Assembly (NCBI GenBank): GCA_029624765.1
Contig: JARSSO010000042.1
Coordinates: forward strand, 1 to 60,432
Source: Candidatus Contendibacter sp.
GTDB taxonomy: Bacteria; Pseudomonadota; Gammaproteobacteria; Competibacterales; Competibacteraceae
Length of the DNA stretch: 60,432 nt
Direction: 5' to 3'
Part shown: in pieces, positions 38,081-48,375 of the stretch
Numbering within the stretch: position 1 is the stretch's first letter
How the letters are laid out: each line of letters starts with the position of its first letter
Program-made: the position numbers and the translations under genes
Notes under the pieces: generated by a model
Told to the model about the DNA's origin: nothing
Seen by the model: only the letters and a program-made list of their open reading frames with translations
The model's database searches: none

Positions 38081-41000
38081 TTACTCCCACGCCGCCAGAT
38101 CGGCCCGCAGGATGCGCGCCCGCCGCAGGATCGCCTCCCGCTTGAGACTGAACAGCACCATCCCCACCGTGATCGCCGCTCCCAGTCCCAGCAGGATCAG
38201 CGCCCGGCTCAGTGCCTGCTCGGGATAGAACCGGATCAGTTGTCCGGCAACGTTCAGCACCAGGAACGCCACGCCCGCATAGAGAAAGGCGCGGATGCGC
38301 AGGGCGACGCCCGCGACGACGCCCAGCAGCGCCAGTCCCAGCGCCAGCACGAACACGCTCAACTCCGGCCGCAGAAACACATCCAGCCCCGCCCCCGCGT
38401 AGAGCGCGCTCAAGGCCGCCAGCCGCGCGCCGTTCAGCACGTTCGGACGCAGCTCCCGCCGATGCAGATGCAGCAGCGCCAGCACCGACGCCGCTGCCGG
38501 CGCGATGTGGAACTGCCACAATCCATAACGCTCCGCCCACAGCGGCGTCCAGAGGTAAATAGCCCCGTTCAGCGCCAGCACGCCCAGGTACAGCGGCCAG
38601 GGATTGCGTAGCGCGCTGGCCAGCGACAGATACAGCACGGCGGCGGCCAGCAGAGTTCCTCCGGCCCAGACCGAGGCGAGCTGCCACGGCGCGGTCGCCA
38701 GCGCCAGCAGCGGCAGCCCCAGGGCCAGCCGGTACAGCGGTGGCGAACCGGTAAATTGATGCAGCAGGAAGGCGACGTAGCCCGCCGCCATGACCACGGC
38801 GGTATCGCCGACCGTGAACGGGGTCAAACCCAGCGCGAGCAGTCGCCCATAACCGGCCAGCACTCCCAGCAACAGCGCGGTCGCGTAGACCCAGCGCGGC
38901 TCGTTCGGCCGTCGCCAGGCGCGCGTCAGCGTCAGACCGGTCAGCATCAACAACGCCGCGCTGGCCGCCAGCGGATCGGCGGGGATGCCGAAGTGCCACG
39001 GCGATGGCCCCCACCCGGTCAGACGCGCCATTACCGCGCAACCGTGCAATCCCAACCAGAGCGCGCTCAACGCCAGCAACCAGGGAATCAGTCCGGCGAC
39101 CACCGGCTCCAGGTCGTACAGCCGGCTGAACCGCTCCGAATCCGCCGTCGGATCGACACCGTCCAGCCAAGCCGCCAGCCGCCGCCGCGCCGCCATCGCC
39201 GTCAGCAGCAGCAAGACCGTTTGCAGGGCGTACCAGGGCGCCAGTCCGACCCACGACGTCCAGGCGAACCTTGCCGCGCCCGTCAGCCAGATCGTATAAC
39301 TACTGGCCAGCGCCAGCGCCAGCCCCACGTTCAGCCAAAACGGCCGTTCCTGCCACCAGCCCCGCGCCAGCGCCACCGCCGCCAGCGCGAACAGGGTGAC
39401 GGTACAAACTATCCAGTGGGCATCGACCACCAATGGCAGCAACCCCAGGCTCGCCGCCGGCAGCAGATTCAGCCACCGGTCCAGCGCCGAACGCCAGACT
39501 TCCCAGCGGCCCGGCCCGTACCGCCACGCCAGCAGCAACGCGCCGTTCCACAGCGCCACCGCCAGCGGCAACCCCACCAGCGGCACGCCCAGATCCAGCA
39601 AAGCGGCCAGCAGCGTCGCGCCGAGGGCCGCCAACAAGACGTGCGCGGACAACGGCTCCGGCCGCAGTCGGAACGCATGGCTGGCCGTCGCCGCCAGCGC
39701 CAACGCCAGACCGGTCAGCGCCCAGGCCGACCGATCCAGCCGGAACGCGCCATCCCACAACAGGCCGCCGGCCTCCAGCAACAGCAGTCGCGCCAGCAGC
39801 AGGATCAGCGCCGCGAACGGCGTCCAGAATAGCGGCGGCTCCAGATCGAATTGCCGCCAGCGCAACCCGCGCGCCAGCCGCTGGCCGTGCCGCCGCCACA
39901 GCGGAATCAGCAGGAACAGCAGGTTCAATTCCACCAGCGCGACGATACAGCCCCGGATCGTCGCGGCTTGACCATGACCACGGCCCCACCAACTCCATTC
40001 CAGGGCGCCGCTGGCCAGCAAGCCGCTCGCCGTCAGCGCCGCCACCGCCAGCCAGGCCATGCCGGGCCATGCGGTGTTGCGCAGGAGGAGGCACAGATAT
40101 GGCGCCAGCACGGCCAGCAGGGCGGCGGGCGACAGCACGCCATCCAGCACGCCGACGACTCCGCCACCCACCACGCTTGCCAAGCCGAACAGCGGCCACA
40201 GCGCCGGGTCCACCGCCCAGCCCGGCCAGCGGCCATTCCAGCGCGGCAATAGCAGATTGCCACCGCTCCAAAGCGCATAACCCCAGCCGATGGCCAGCCA
40301 CGCGCCTTGCCGCGTGTTGCAACCGACCCAGTCCGCCAGGCTTGCGACCAGGACGCTGAGCAACACCGGCAAACCCAAACCGCGCCAGCCCGCGGCGTTC
40401 GGCCAGCACTGCGTCACCGGGAACAGCGTGACGCAAAGCAGCGCCAGCAGGACGGGCAGGCGAAAATCGGTCGGCAGAAATCCCAGCGGCACCGCCCCCG
40501 CCAGCGCCAAGCCGTACAGCAAGCCGCCGGTCACGGCCAGCGGCCCGCGCCAGTACCCCACCGGCGCGGCCCGCTCCGCTTCCAGCCCGACCGCCGCCGT
40601 CGTCAGCATCAAACTTAACAGGACATTCAGCAATGGCTGGCCCAAACCAAATAGCGGGACCGGCGCGAGCCAGTCGCCGGTCAGCCAGAGACCGAGCGTC
40701 AGGGTGATCAGCGCCGCGTAGGCGCAGGATGTGGACCGCTCTTCCCAGCTTGCCAGCCCGAACAGCCCCAGGCTCAGCGCCAGGGCCGGCAACAATTCCA
40801 GCGCCGGCCATCCCAGCCCCGCCAGCGCCGGACTGGCCGCCACGGTCACCGTCGCGACCAGGAGCGCGCCCCCGCGCAGGCTCTCCTGGACCTGCCAGCG
40901 ACCGCCCGCCCCGCCGGGCGTGGTGAACCCCAGCACTCGCGCCGCTCCCCAAACCGACGGTTTGCCCAGCACCAAGACCCCCAACCGCCAGACCAGCAGC

Positions 41001-43759
41001 GCGTATAGCACCGCCGCCGCGCTCAGCCATGGCGGCGTCCACCCGGCCCGGTCCAGGCCGACCAGCAGCCCCGCCAAACCCAGCAACACCGGCAAGGCCG
41101 CCCAGCGGAACTGCTGGAAATGACCGATCAGCAGCAATCCGGTCAGCGTCGCCATGCCCGCCGACCACGGCCATGACCCGGCCATTCCGCCGCCCACCCA
41201 CCGCTGGCCGAGATGAATCAGTCCAACCAGCCACAGCAACGCCATCGCCTGTTCCAGCGGCGCGCGCACCAGGGACGCGAACGTGGGCGAAGTCGATTCT
41301 TCTGCCTCCGCGTCCGCCAGCAACGCCCGACGGATGCGCAACGGTCGATTTAACCACCACAGCAACACCCACAGCGCCAGCACGCCCATGAACTCGCCGA
41401 GGCCGGTGCTCGGTCCGGGAAACCAGCCACGCTTGATCAACACGCCAATGCCACCGGCGCAGGCCAGCACGCCGTAGAACAACGCCTGCCGGCGCAAACC
41501 CCAACTCAGCCACAGCAACAGCGCGCCCGCCAGCGCCAGCAGCAGGATCGGCTCCCACCGCCCCAGCAGCACCGGCCACAGCGCCAGCCCGCTCAGCGCC
41601 AGCGCCAGCGCGACGTTCACCAGCGCGCCAGCGACGAATACGGTCCGGCTGATCGGCGCTTGCCGACGGTCGTGCAGACCCAATGTGGTCCATAGTGCCG
41701 CCAGCGCCAGCCCACTAAAAGCAGTCCGCAACTCCCAACCGGACCCGATCCAGGCCGGCGCATGGGCAATCGCCGCCATGGCCAGAACCACGACGCCCGC
41801 ATCCGCCCAGGCCCAGCGTGGATCGGCTTCCGGCAACGCCAGCGCCAATCGTACCGCGCCATACGCCAACACCGCCGCTGTCGCGGCGGTGGCGAAGCCG
41901 ACCCACCCCGGCGCGGTCCAGACCAGACTCCAAACCGTCAGACCGGGCAGCAGCAGCCCAAAGGCGATCAGACATTGCAACGCAATAGTCCGCGAACGGG
42001 AACTGGCCCAGCGGCACAGCCCCAACAGCGCCAGCAGGCCCGGCAGACTGGCCAGTTCGTGCCAGGCCGGCGGCAACGGCTTCAGGATGCCGTAGCCGTA
42101 CAGGCCAGCCACGCAGCCGAACAGCAGATACAACGGCGGCAGGGTCCGGTAACGCCAGGTCACCCAGCCGTACAGCGCCACCCCCAGCGCCAGCGTCAGA
42201 ATCGCCGTCGGCGTGGTCTGGATCGCCACGGCGACAGCGACCACCGACAGGCCGTACAGCGCGAAGCTGAACCGGGACAGGAAGGCGTGTTTGTGAACCC
42301 AGTCCTTGAACGCGGCGTCCACCGGGAACAGCAGCCCGCATAGCGCCATCAGAAACGGTCCGGCGTAACCGGCCGGCAACGGCTCCGGCCACAGCCAGGT
42401 CAGGTGAACGAACGACACCGCCGCTGTGTAGACCAGCAGGCCGGCCGCGTAATACGTGATCAGCCACCGATCCACGAATAGCCGCCGCAGCCACTCGCCG
42501 ACGAAGCTCCGCAGACCGTAGCCGAGCAACCCCAGCAGCACGCCATGCAGCGCCGCCAATCCGGGCCAGCTCGGCGCGACTGTCGCCAGCGGCGCGGCCA
42601 GTTGCACGGCCGCCAGTCCCGTCAACAGCCACGGATAGCGCCCCATCAACGTTCGATCCATCAGACCGCTGACCAGGATGGCGGCCCAGGCGAACGCCGC
42701 CAGCGCGCCGACCAGGATCAGCAGGCTGATGGTCAACAATAAGCCGTCGCCCGCGCTGGCGCTGGCCAGGCGCACCGCCACCGCCAAATCGAGCGGCGCC
42801 AGCAACATCCCAAGCGTCAACAACATGCCGCCGGCGACCACCAATTCCGGGCGTTCACGGCGGAACCGATAGCCGGCCCAGAGCAGGAAAGCGGTGGCGC
42901 TGACCAGGCTGGCCAACACCACCAGCGCGTTGACGAAGCCCGTGGTGTTGGCGATCAGAAACAACGCGCCGGCCACGAAGCAGAAGCCGCCGATGAACCA
43001 GCCGATGTTCTGCGCCAGGAACGGCGCGATCAACCTCGGCCAGCCGGACAACGCCCGCAGCGCTTTTTCCAGTGGACTCGGCGCGGCGGGACGCCAGTCG
43101 GCGTCAAGAGCCGGCTGCTCCCACGCCGTCTCCGACAGGCGACCGGGAACGAGAACCGGCGGCGCCGGCGGCTCCAGGGCAACCTCCCCTTGCCCTGTGG
43201 GAGAGAGGTCGGGGATGAGGGCCGTTGGCTCCCCTCGCCCTGTGGGAGAGGGGCCGGGGGTGAGTGCTGTTTGCTCCCCTCGCCCGCTGGCGGGAGAGGG
43301 GCTGGGGGTGAGGGCGGCGGGTTGCCACGGCGGCGGTCCCGGCGGTATCTCCATGCCTTGCGCCAGCAGATTCCAAGCCATCGTCCGCCGAAGTCGCCAC
43401 GCCTCGCTCTCCGGGGATACACCGCCCCTGTGTAGATGCCGCTCCCATAACCGATCCAGTTCGTCGCTCAATTGCCGGCGGCGCTCCCGCTCCAGCGGAC
43501 CCGCGTCGGCGGCCAGCCGTCGTAGCTCCAGCCGCAGCAGCAACAGATTTTCCAGATCGGCTGGCGCGTACCGACCGCTGCTCAAGGACGGCGCGGAGGG
43601 CATCGGCGGAACTTCGTCGGGCGGTTCCGGGATGCTTCGGGTAATCGGCCGTTGCCGCAGTTCGCGCACCTGGCGGCGCGCGACGACCAGCGCGATCAGC
43701 AGGATGATCGGCGAAATCAGCCACGCCAGCGCGAGAAATCCCAGCATCGCCCATTCCAC
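38081..43759 (-). CDS. Giant polytopic membrane protein, DUF2339-like
   Basis: The 1892-residue protein begins with a transmembrane helix (FLALAWLISPIILLIALVVARR) followed by a charged, partly coiled cytoplasmic region to about residue 235. This region contains a proline-rich insert with three LTPxPSPxGRGE copies. From about 250 on there are dozens of hydrophobic helices (NIGWFIGGFCFVAGALFLIANTTGF and many Leu/Ala/Trp-rich repeats). The plan of an N-terminal linker plus a very long helix array resembles DUF2339 proteins, but I cannot assign the family firmly. Function unknown; an envelope or transport role is only a guess. The start at 43759 fits the first helix. PspA lies 39 bases upstream on the same strand. 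Confidence 0.75.
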   Translation of the reverse strand: MEWAMLGFLALAWLISPIILLIALVVARRQVRELRQRPITRSIPEPPDEVPPMPSAPSLSSGRYAPADLENLLLLRLELRRLAADAGPLERERRRQLSDELDRLWERHLHRGGVSPESEAWRLRRTMAWNLLAQGMEIPPGPPPWQPAALTPSPSPASGRGEQTALTPGPSPTGRGEPTALIPDLSPTGQGEVALEPPAPPVLVPGRLSETAWEQPALDADWRPAAPSPLEKALRALSGWPRLIAPFLAQNIGWFIGGFCFVAGALFLIANTTGFVNALVVLASLVSATAFLLWAGYRFRRERPELVVAGGMLLTLGMLLAPLDLAVAVRLASASAGDGLLLTISLLILVGALAAFAWAAILVSGLMDRTLMGRYPWLLTGLAAVQLAAPLATVAPSWPGLAALHGVLLGLLGYGLRSFVGEWLRRLFVDRWLITYYAAGLLVYTAAVSFVHLTWLWPEPLPAGYAGPFLMALCGLLFPVDAAFKDWVHKHAFLSRFSFALYGLSVVAVAVAIQTTPTAILTLALGVALYGWVTWRYRTLPPLYLLFGCVAGLYGYGILKPLPPAWHELASLPGLLALLGLCRWASSRSRTIALQCLIAFGLLLPGLTVWSLVWTAPGWVGFATAATAAVLAYGAVRLALALPEADPRWAWADAGVVVLAMAAIAHAPAWIGSGWELRTAFSGLALAALWTTLGLHDRRQAPISRTVFVAGALVNVALALALSGLALWPVLLGRWEPILLLALAGALLLWLSWGLRRQALFYGVLACAGGIGVLIKRGWFPGPSTGLGEFMGVLALWVLLWWLNRPLRIRRALLADAEAEESTSPTFASLVRAPLEQAMALLWLVGLIHLGQRWVGGGMAGSWPWSAGMATLTGLLLIGHFQQFRWAALPVLLGLAGLLVGLDRAGWTPPWLSAAAVLYALLVWRLGVLVLGKPSVWGAARVLGFTTPGGAGGRWQVQESLRGGALLVATVTVAASPALAGLGWPALELLPALALSLGLFGLASWEERSTSCAYAALITLTLGLWLTGDWLAPVPLFGLGQPLLNVLLSLMLTTAAVGLEAERAAPVGYWRGPLAVTGGLLYGLALAGAVPLGFLPTDFRLPVLLALLCVTLFPVTQCWPNAAGWRGLGLPVLLSVLVASLADWVGCNTRQGAWLAIGWGYALWSGGNLLLPRWNGRWPGWAVDPALWPLFGLASVVGGGVVGVLDGVLSPAALLAVLAPYLCLLLRNTAWPGMAWLAVAALTASGLLASGALEWSWWGRGHGQAATIRGCIVALVELNLLFLLIPLWRRHGQRLARGLRWRQFDLEPPLFWTPFAALILLLARLLLLEAGGLLWDGAFRLDRSAWALTGLALALAATASHAFRLRPEPLSAHVLLAALGATLLAALLDLGVPLVGLPLAVALWNGALLLAWRYGPGRWEVWRSALDRWLNLLPAASLGLLPLVVDAHWIVCTVTLFALAAVALARGWWQERPFWLNVGLALALASSYTIWLTGAARFAWTSWVGLAPWYALQTVLLLLTAMAARRRLAAWLDGVDPTADSERFSRLYDLEPVVAGLIPWLLALSALWLGLHGCAVMARLTGWGPSPWHFGIPADPLAASAALLMLTGLTLTRAWRRPNEPRWVYATALLLGVLAGYGRLLALGLTPFTVGDTAVVMAAGYVAFLLHQFTGSPPLYRLALGLPLLALATAPWQLASVWAGGTLLAAAVLYLSLASALRNPWPLYLGVLALNGAIYLWTPLWAERYGLWQFHIAPAAASVLALLHLHRRELRPNVLNGARLAALSALYAGAGLDVFLRPELSVFVLALGLALLGVVAGVALRIRAFLYAGVAFLVLNVAGQLIRFYPEQALSRALILLGLGAAITVGMVLFSLKREAILRRARILRADLAAWE
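43183..43314. repeat. Three tandem copies of the GC-rich palindromic repeat, inside a coding region
   Basis: Copies at about 43183-43221, 43229-43265 and 43274-43314 repeat at 45-46-base spacing. On the coding (minus) strand they write LTPSPSPASGRGE, LTPGPSPTGRGE and LIPDLSPTGQGE in frame, in the linker of the giant membrane protein. Confidence 0.9.
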
Positions 43760-43798
43760 GACCCGCCCTCCCTCCGCCGAATGTCACCTTACCGCCAA

Positions 43799-44482
43799 TC
43801 AGGCCGACTGTTCCTTGCGCACTTCCTTTTTGAGCACCGCCAGCTCCGCCTCGACCTCGGCGTCCACTTCCATCTTCAAAAACTCGCGCTCCGCTGGACT
43901 GTAGTCGCCGTACACCTCGGCGCGCGCCTCCATCCGCGCTTCCATTTCTCCGACCTTGTCCGCCATCCGACCAAACGAGTTGTTGAGATCGAGCCCCGTT
44001 TGGAACCGGTCGGTCACCCGATCCATTTGCTCGCGCGCCTGCGCGGCCCGTTGCCGCGCCACCAGGCTGCTCTTCTTCAGCCGCGCCTCTTCCAGCTTGG
44101 TTTCCAGCGCTCGCAACTGCGCCTTGAGCCGTTCGCTGGTGCGCCGGGACGATTCCCAGGACGCTTGCAAGCCGGCGACGATGTCGTCGTGCTCCTTCTT
44201 GCGCGCCAGCGCTTCGCGCGCCAGCGCTTCGTTGCCGGTTTCCAGCGCCCGCCGCGCCCGGTTGTACCAGTCCTCGGCTTGTCGGCGCTGACTGTCCAGC
44301 TCCTTGGCCAGTTGTTTTTCGCTGGCCAGGGCGTCGATCACGCCTTCGCGGGCGCTGTTGACGTTCTCCTCCATCTCGCGGATGAGTTGCTTGACCATCC
44401 GCTCCGGGTCCTCGACCCGATCCACCAGATCGTTCAGGTTGGCGGTCAGCACGTCGCTGATGCGTTTGAACAAATTGCCCAT
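43799..44482 (-). CDS. PspA/IM30 family protein
   Basis: PspA-like proteins coat the inner membrane under envelope stress and form helical ESCRT-III-like assemblies. The 227-residue product is almost wholly coiled coil after the amphipathic N-terminal helix (MGNLFKRISDVLTANLNDLVDRVEDPERMVKQLIREMEEN), with ALARKKEHDDIVAGLQ and LRALETKLEEARLKKSSLVARQRAAQA, standard for the family. GGAGG precedes the ATG at 44482. It lies upstream of the giant membrane protein gene on the same strand and may be co-transcribed with it. No pspF, pspB or pspC gene is present. Confidence 0.92.
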   Translation of the reverse strand: MGNLFKRISDVLTANLNDLVDRVEDPERMVKQLIREMEENVNSAREGVIDALASEKQLAKELDSQRRQAEDWYNRARRALETGNEALAREALARKKEHDDIVAGLQASWESSRRTSERLKAQLRALETKLEEARLKKSSLVARQRAAQAREQMDRVTDRFQTGLDLNNSFGRMADKVGEMEARMEARAEVYGDYSPAEREFLKMEVDAEVEAELAVLKKEVRKEQSA

Positions 44483-44524
44483 GGGGTACCTCCTCGGCTG
44501 TTCATTACAACGGAAACGATATTG

Positions 44525-44530
44525 AGTATA
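44525..44530 (-). promoter_or_regulatory. Possible -10 box of the pspA gene
   Basis: On the minus strand TATACT lies about 43 bases before the pspA start. The -35 position (TGCTCA at 17 bp) is poor. No sigma-54 GG-GC pair was seen. Confidence 0.3.
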
Positions 44531-44722
44531 GTTGGGAAAAATTTTCTTGAGCACTGTTTAATTAAACTTTCCCAGCATTTTCTCGAAATTTGCTCCCGTT
44601 CGCGGCAACGCCACCATATCGTACAAGCAACTGGTTCAAATCCTTGATGAACTGTGCGCCAAAGCGCGGCATTTCCGCCATCGCCCCCGCGCGCCTCGGC
44701 CTTGTCCAAAGAGGAGAGCCCC

Positions 44723-46030
44723 ATGGCCACCGTGAATTCCATGCACACCCCCGGCGAGCGCGTCGCCATCGTCGCCGGCCTGCGCACCCCGTTCGCCCGG
44801 CAACTGACCGCCTACAAGGATTTGAACGCCATCGAACTTGGCGTCCTGGTCACCAACGAACTGCTCAACCAAATCAACCTGGACCCCGTCCTGATCGAGC
44901 GGATGGTCTACGGCTGCGTCGGCCTGATTCCCGAAGCGCCCAACGTGGCCCGCGAGGTGCTGCTAGGCGCCGGCATGAATCCGCGCACCGACGCCTACAC
45001 CGTCACCCGCGCTTGCGCCACCAGCTTCCAGTCCGCGGTGGACATCGCCCAGGCCATCCTGCTGGGCGAGATCGAAATTGGCCTGGCCGGCGGCTGCGAT
45101 TCCACCTCGGTACTGCCGATCCAGACCTCGAAAAAATTGTCGCGAGCGCTGATTCACTCCACCAAGGCCAAGACCTTGAGCGACAAGCTGGCGCTGTTCA
45201 AGGAAATTCGCCCCGCCGATCTGATTCCGGTCTCGCCGGCGGTCAAGGACTACTCCACCAACCTGGGCATGGGCGACATCGCCGAGCAGATGGCCAAGAA
45301 CCACGGCATCGGCCGCGAGGAACAGGACCGCTTCACCCTGCGCTCGCATCAACTCGCCCAACAGGCCTGGGATGCGGGCAAGCTGGACGGCGAGGTGATG
45401 CGCGTCTTCGTCCCGCCGTTCAAGGAGACCATCGAACGCGACAACAACATTCGCGGCGATTCGACCCTGGAGCAACTGGCCAAGCTCAAGCCGGCCTTCG
45501 ACCGCAGGCACGGCACCGTGACCGCCGCCAATTCCACGCCGCTGACCGACGGCGCATCCTCCATGATTCTGATGAAGGAACGGCGGGCCCGGCAACTCGG
45601 TTTCGAACCGCTGGGCTTCATCCGCTCCTACGCCTTCGCCGCCATCGATCCGTTCAACGACGGGCTGATGGGGCCGTCCCACGCCACCCCCATCGCCCTC
45701 GACCGGGCCGGGATCAAGCTCGGCGAGCTGGCGCTGATCGACATTCACGAAGCCTTCGCCGCGCAAACGCTGGCCAATTTGAAGAACTGGCCGTCGCGAA
45801 AATTCGCCTGGGAACAACTGGGCCGGGACGAACCCATCGGCGAGGTGGACCCGGACAAGCTCAACGTGCTGGGCGGCTCGCTGGCCTACGGTCACCCGTT
45901 CGCCGCCACCGGTGGGCGGATGATCATGCAGACGGTGAACGAACTGCGCCGGCGCGGCGGCGGCTTGGGGCTGGCGACGGCCTGCGCCGCTGGCGGCCTG
46001 GGCGTGGCCATGGTGCTGGAAGTAGCGTAA
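44723..46030 (+). CDS. fadI: Acetyl-CoA C-acyltransferase FadI (3-ketoacyl-CoA thiolase)
   Basis: FadI cleaves 3-ketoacyl-CoA in the last step of beta-oxidation and pairs with FadJ. The protein is 435 residues, as in the family. The nucleophile Cys is near residue 98 in [14 protein letters not shown]. The C-terminal catalytic regions are [17 protein letters not shown] (His) and [18 protein letters not shown] (second Cys). GAGGAGAG precedes the ATG at 44723 by six bases; the longer frame has a non-homologous leader. fadJ follows within 90 bases, so fadI-fadJ form an operon. Confidence 0.95.
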   Translation: MATVNSMHTPGERVAIVAGLRTPFARQLTAYKDLNAIELGVLVTNELLNQINLDPVLIERMVYGCVGLIPEAPNVAREVLLGAGMNPRTDAYTVTRACATSFQSAVDIAQAILLGEIEIGLAGGCDSTSVLPIQTSKKLSRALIHSTKAKTLSDKLALFKEIRPADLIPVSPAVKDYSTNLGMGDIAEQMAKNHGIGREEQDRFTLRSHQLAQQAWDAGKLDGEVMRVFVPPFKETIERDNNIRGDSTLEQLAKLKPAFDRRHGTVTAANSTPLTDGASSMILMKERRARQLGFEPLGFIRSYAFAAIDPFNDGLMGPSHATPIALDRAGIKLGELALIDIHEAFAAQTLANLKNWPSRKFAWEQLGRDEPIGEVDPDKLNVLGGSLAYGHPFAATGGRMIMQTVNELRRRGGGLGLATACAAGGLGVAMVLEVA

Positions 46031-46050
46031 ACGTTCGCTCCCCTCGCCCA

Positions 46051-46090
46051 CCCTCACCCCCAACCCCTCTCCCACAAAGAGATGGGGAGC
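46051..46090. repeat. GC-rich palindromic repeat, fadI-fadJ intergenic copy
   Basis: This copy has the CCCTCACCCCC head, CCCCTCTCCC arm and a decayed right arm (GATGGGGAGC). It lies between the fadI and fadJ genes and overlaps an alternative upstream start of fadJ. Confidence 0.8.
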
Positions 46091-46120
46091 ACGATGCAAG
46101 CTGCCGAGGACCGAATTCCC

Positions 46121-48292
46121 ATGACAACCGAACTGAATCTAACCGTTTTTCAACTGGCGCTGCGCGAGGACGGCATCGCCGTGGTCACCATCGATCTGCC
46201 CGGCGAGAGCCAGAATACGCTCAAGGCCGAGTTCATCCACGAGGCCAACGCCCTGCTCGACCGACTGGAGCAGGACGCCAGCGTTCAGGGTCTGGTGTTC
46301 AGCAGCGGCAAGCCCGGCTCGTTCATCGCCGGCGCCGACATCCACATGCTGAAAGCCTGCCGGACCGCCGCCGAGGCCACGGAATTGTCCAAAGCGGGCC
46401 AGCGCTTCTTCGACCGGCTGGAAAACTTCAAGGCCCCGGTGGTTGCGGCGATTGACGGCACCTGTCTGGGCGGCGGCCTGGAACTGGCGCTGGCCTGTCA
46501 CGGCCGGGTGTGCACCGACAATCCGAAAACCGCGCTGGGCCTGCCGGAAGTGATGCTGGGCGTGTTGCCGGGCAGCGGCGGCACCCAGCGCCTGCCCCGG
46601 CTGATCGGCATTCCCGCCGCGCTGGACCTGATGCTGACCGGCAAGCATCTGAACGCACAAAAGGCCCGCCGACTGGGCCTGGTGGACGATGTCGCGCCAG
46701 CCGCCATCCTGTTGCAAGCCGCGCTGGACCTGGTGAAAAAGCTCCAGCACAACCGCGCCGCCACCCGCAAGACCGGCAGCCTGTTCTCGGTCAAGGGCCT
46801 GACCAGGCTGGCGCTGGAGGACAACCCGCTGGGCCGGCGCGTTCTGTTCCAGAAAGCCCGCGAGCAGGTCTTGGGCAAGACCAGGGGCAACTACCCCGCC
46901 CCGTTGCGCATCATTGATTGCGTGGAAGCCGGCGCGGGCCAGGGTTTCAAGCAGGGCCTGGAGGCGGAAGCGGTCGGCTTCGGCGAACTGGCGGTCACGC
47001 CCCAGGCGCGGCAGTTGATGAACCTGTACTTCGCCACCACCGCGATGAAGAAGGATACCGGCGTCGCCGACGCCAGCGTGCAACCGCGCCCGGTCCGCAA
47101 GATCGGCGTGCTGGGCGCGGGGTTGATGGGCGCCGGCATCGCCTACGTCACCACCAGCAAGGCGCGGGTTCCGGTACGGCTCAAGGACAAGGAGCCGGCG
47201 GGCCTGAATCGCGGCCTGGCCACCATCGACCGGCTGATTCAAAAGCGCGTGCAGCGCCGCTCGATCACCCCGTTCGAGGCCGGTCAGGAGCGGCATCGCG
47301 TCACGCCCGCCCTGGATTTCTCCGGGTTCCACAACGTGGACCTGGTCATCGAGGCGGTGTTCGAGGACCTTAAGCTCAAGCACCGGATGGTCGCCGACGT
47401 GGAGGCGAACTGCCCGCCGACGACCATTTTCGCCACCAACACCTCCTCGATTCCCATCGCCCAGATCGCCGAGGCGGCGCAACGGCCCGAAAACGTCATT
47501 GGGATGCACTACTTCTCGCCGGTCGAGAAGATGCCGCTGCTGGAAATCATCGCCACCCCGAAAACCGCGCCGGAGGTGGTCGCCACGACGGTCGAATTCG
47601 GCCGGAAACAGGGCAAGACCGTGATCGTGGTCCAGGACGGCGCCGGGTTCTACGTCAACCGCATCCTCGCCCCGTACATGAACGAGGCCGGCTATCTGCT
47701 GGCCGAGGGCGTGGCGGTGGACGCCATCGATCAGGCCCTGGTGCAATTCGGCTTCCCGGTCGGGCCGTTCACGCTGCTGGACGAAGTCGGCATCGACGTG
47801 GGCTCCAAGGTGGGACCGATCCTGCACGAGGCGTTCGGCGCGCGGATGAAACCGGCGGGAGTGGCCGACAAACTGCTGGCCGACGGCCGCCAGGGGCGCA
47901 AGAGCAAGAAGGGTTTCTACCTCTACGAAGGCGTCAGGAAAGGCGAAAAGCGGGTGGACAAAACCGTCTACGGCATCCTCGGCGTGAGCGGCGACAAGGC
48001 GCTGGACGCCAGGGAGATCGTCGAACGCTGCGTGCTGATGATGCTGAACGAGGCGGCGCGCTGCCGGGACGAAGGGTTGATCCGCGGCCCGCGCGACGGC
48101 GACATCGGCGCGGTGTTCGGCATCGGTTTCCCCCCGTTCCTCGGTGGCCCGTTCCGTTACGCCGACCGCCTCGGCATCGCGGAACTGGTGGCGAAGCTGG
48201 AGCAGTACCGCCAGCGGCTGGGCGAACGCTTCGCGCCGGCGGAGATTCTGTCGCGCATGGCGCAGGAAAAACGGACCTTCCACGCGGATTGA
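46121..48292 (+). CDS. fadJ: Fatty acid oxidation complex subunit alpha FadJ
   Basis: This multifunctional protein (723 residues) carries enoyl-CoA hydratase and 3-hydroxyacyl-CoA dehydrogenase. Residues about 1-190 form the crotonase domain with TCLGGGLELALACHGRV and LPEVMLGVLPGSGGTQRL. From about 325 the Rossmann dehydrogenase begins with IGVLGAGLMGAGIAYV, followed by NTSSIPIAQIAEAAQRPENVIGMHYFSPVEKMPLLEI and the NRILAPYMNEAGYLLAEGV helical domain. I choose the ATG at 46121 as closest to the family N-terminus; ATGs at 46082 and 46094 lie in or next to a repeat. It acts with FadI. Confidence 0.95.
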   Translation: MTTELNLTVFQLALREDGIAVVTIDLPGESQNTLKAEFIHEANALLDRLEQDASVQGLVFSSGKPGSFIAGADIHMLKACRTAAEATELSKAGQRFFDRLENFKAPVVAAIDGTCLGGGLELALACHGRVCTDNPKTALGLPEVMLGVLPGSGGTQRLPRLIGIPAALDLMLTGKHLNAQKARRLGLVDDVAPAAILLQAALDLVKKLQHNRAATRKTGSLFSVKGLTRLALEDNPLGRRVLFQKAREQVLGKTRGNYPAPLRIIDCVEAGAGQGFKQGLEAEAVGFGELAVTPQARQLMNLYFATTAMKKDTGVADASVQPRPVRKIGVLGAGLMGAGIAYVTTSKARVPVRLKDKEPAGLNRGLATIDRLIQKRVQRRSITPFEAGQERHRVTPALDFSGFHNVDLVIEAVFEDLKLKHRMVADVEANCPPTTIFATNTSSIPIAQIAEAAQRPENVIGMHYFSPVEKMPLLEIIATPKTAPEVVATTVEFGRKQGKTVIVVQDGAGFYVNRILAPYMNEAGYLLAEGVAVDAIDQALVQFGFPVGPFTLLDEVGIDVGSKVGPILHEAFGARMKPAGVADKLLADGRQGRKSKKGFYLYEGVRKGEKRVDKTVYGILGVSGDKALDAREIVERCVLMMLNEAARCRDEGLIRGPRDGDIGAVFGIGFPPFLGGPFRYADRLGIAELVAKLEQYRQRLGERFAPAEILSRMAQEKRTFHAD

Positions 48293-48304
48293 CCGTCGCC
48301 GCGA

Positions 48305-48329
48305 CCCTCCCTCTTTGCGGGAGGGAGGG
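48305..48329. repeat. Palindrome of the GC-rich repeat type after fadJ
   Basis: CCCTCCCTC (48305-48313) pairs with GAGGGAGGG (48321-48329) around a 7-base loop, 13 bases after the fadJ stop. It may be a shortened member of the palindromic repeat family, a terminator-like hairpin, or both. Confidence 0.55.
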
Positions 48330-48375
48330 CGTGGGGCACAATAGCCTCGGGCCACCGAACCGCCGTGGGAGCGCC

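Noticed and set aside
44633..44643. GGTTCAAATCC, resembling a tRNA T-loop
   Set aside because: The flanks do not pair as a T-stem and no acceptor or anticodon arm is found.
46139..48355. 738-residue minus-strand frame opposite fadJ
   Set aside because: Shadow frame; fadJ is complete on the other strand.
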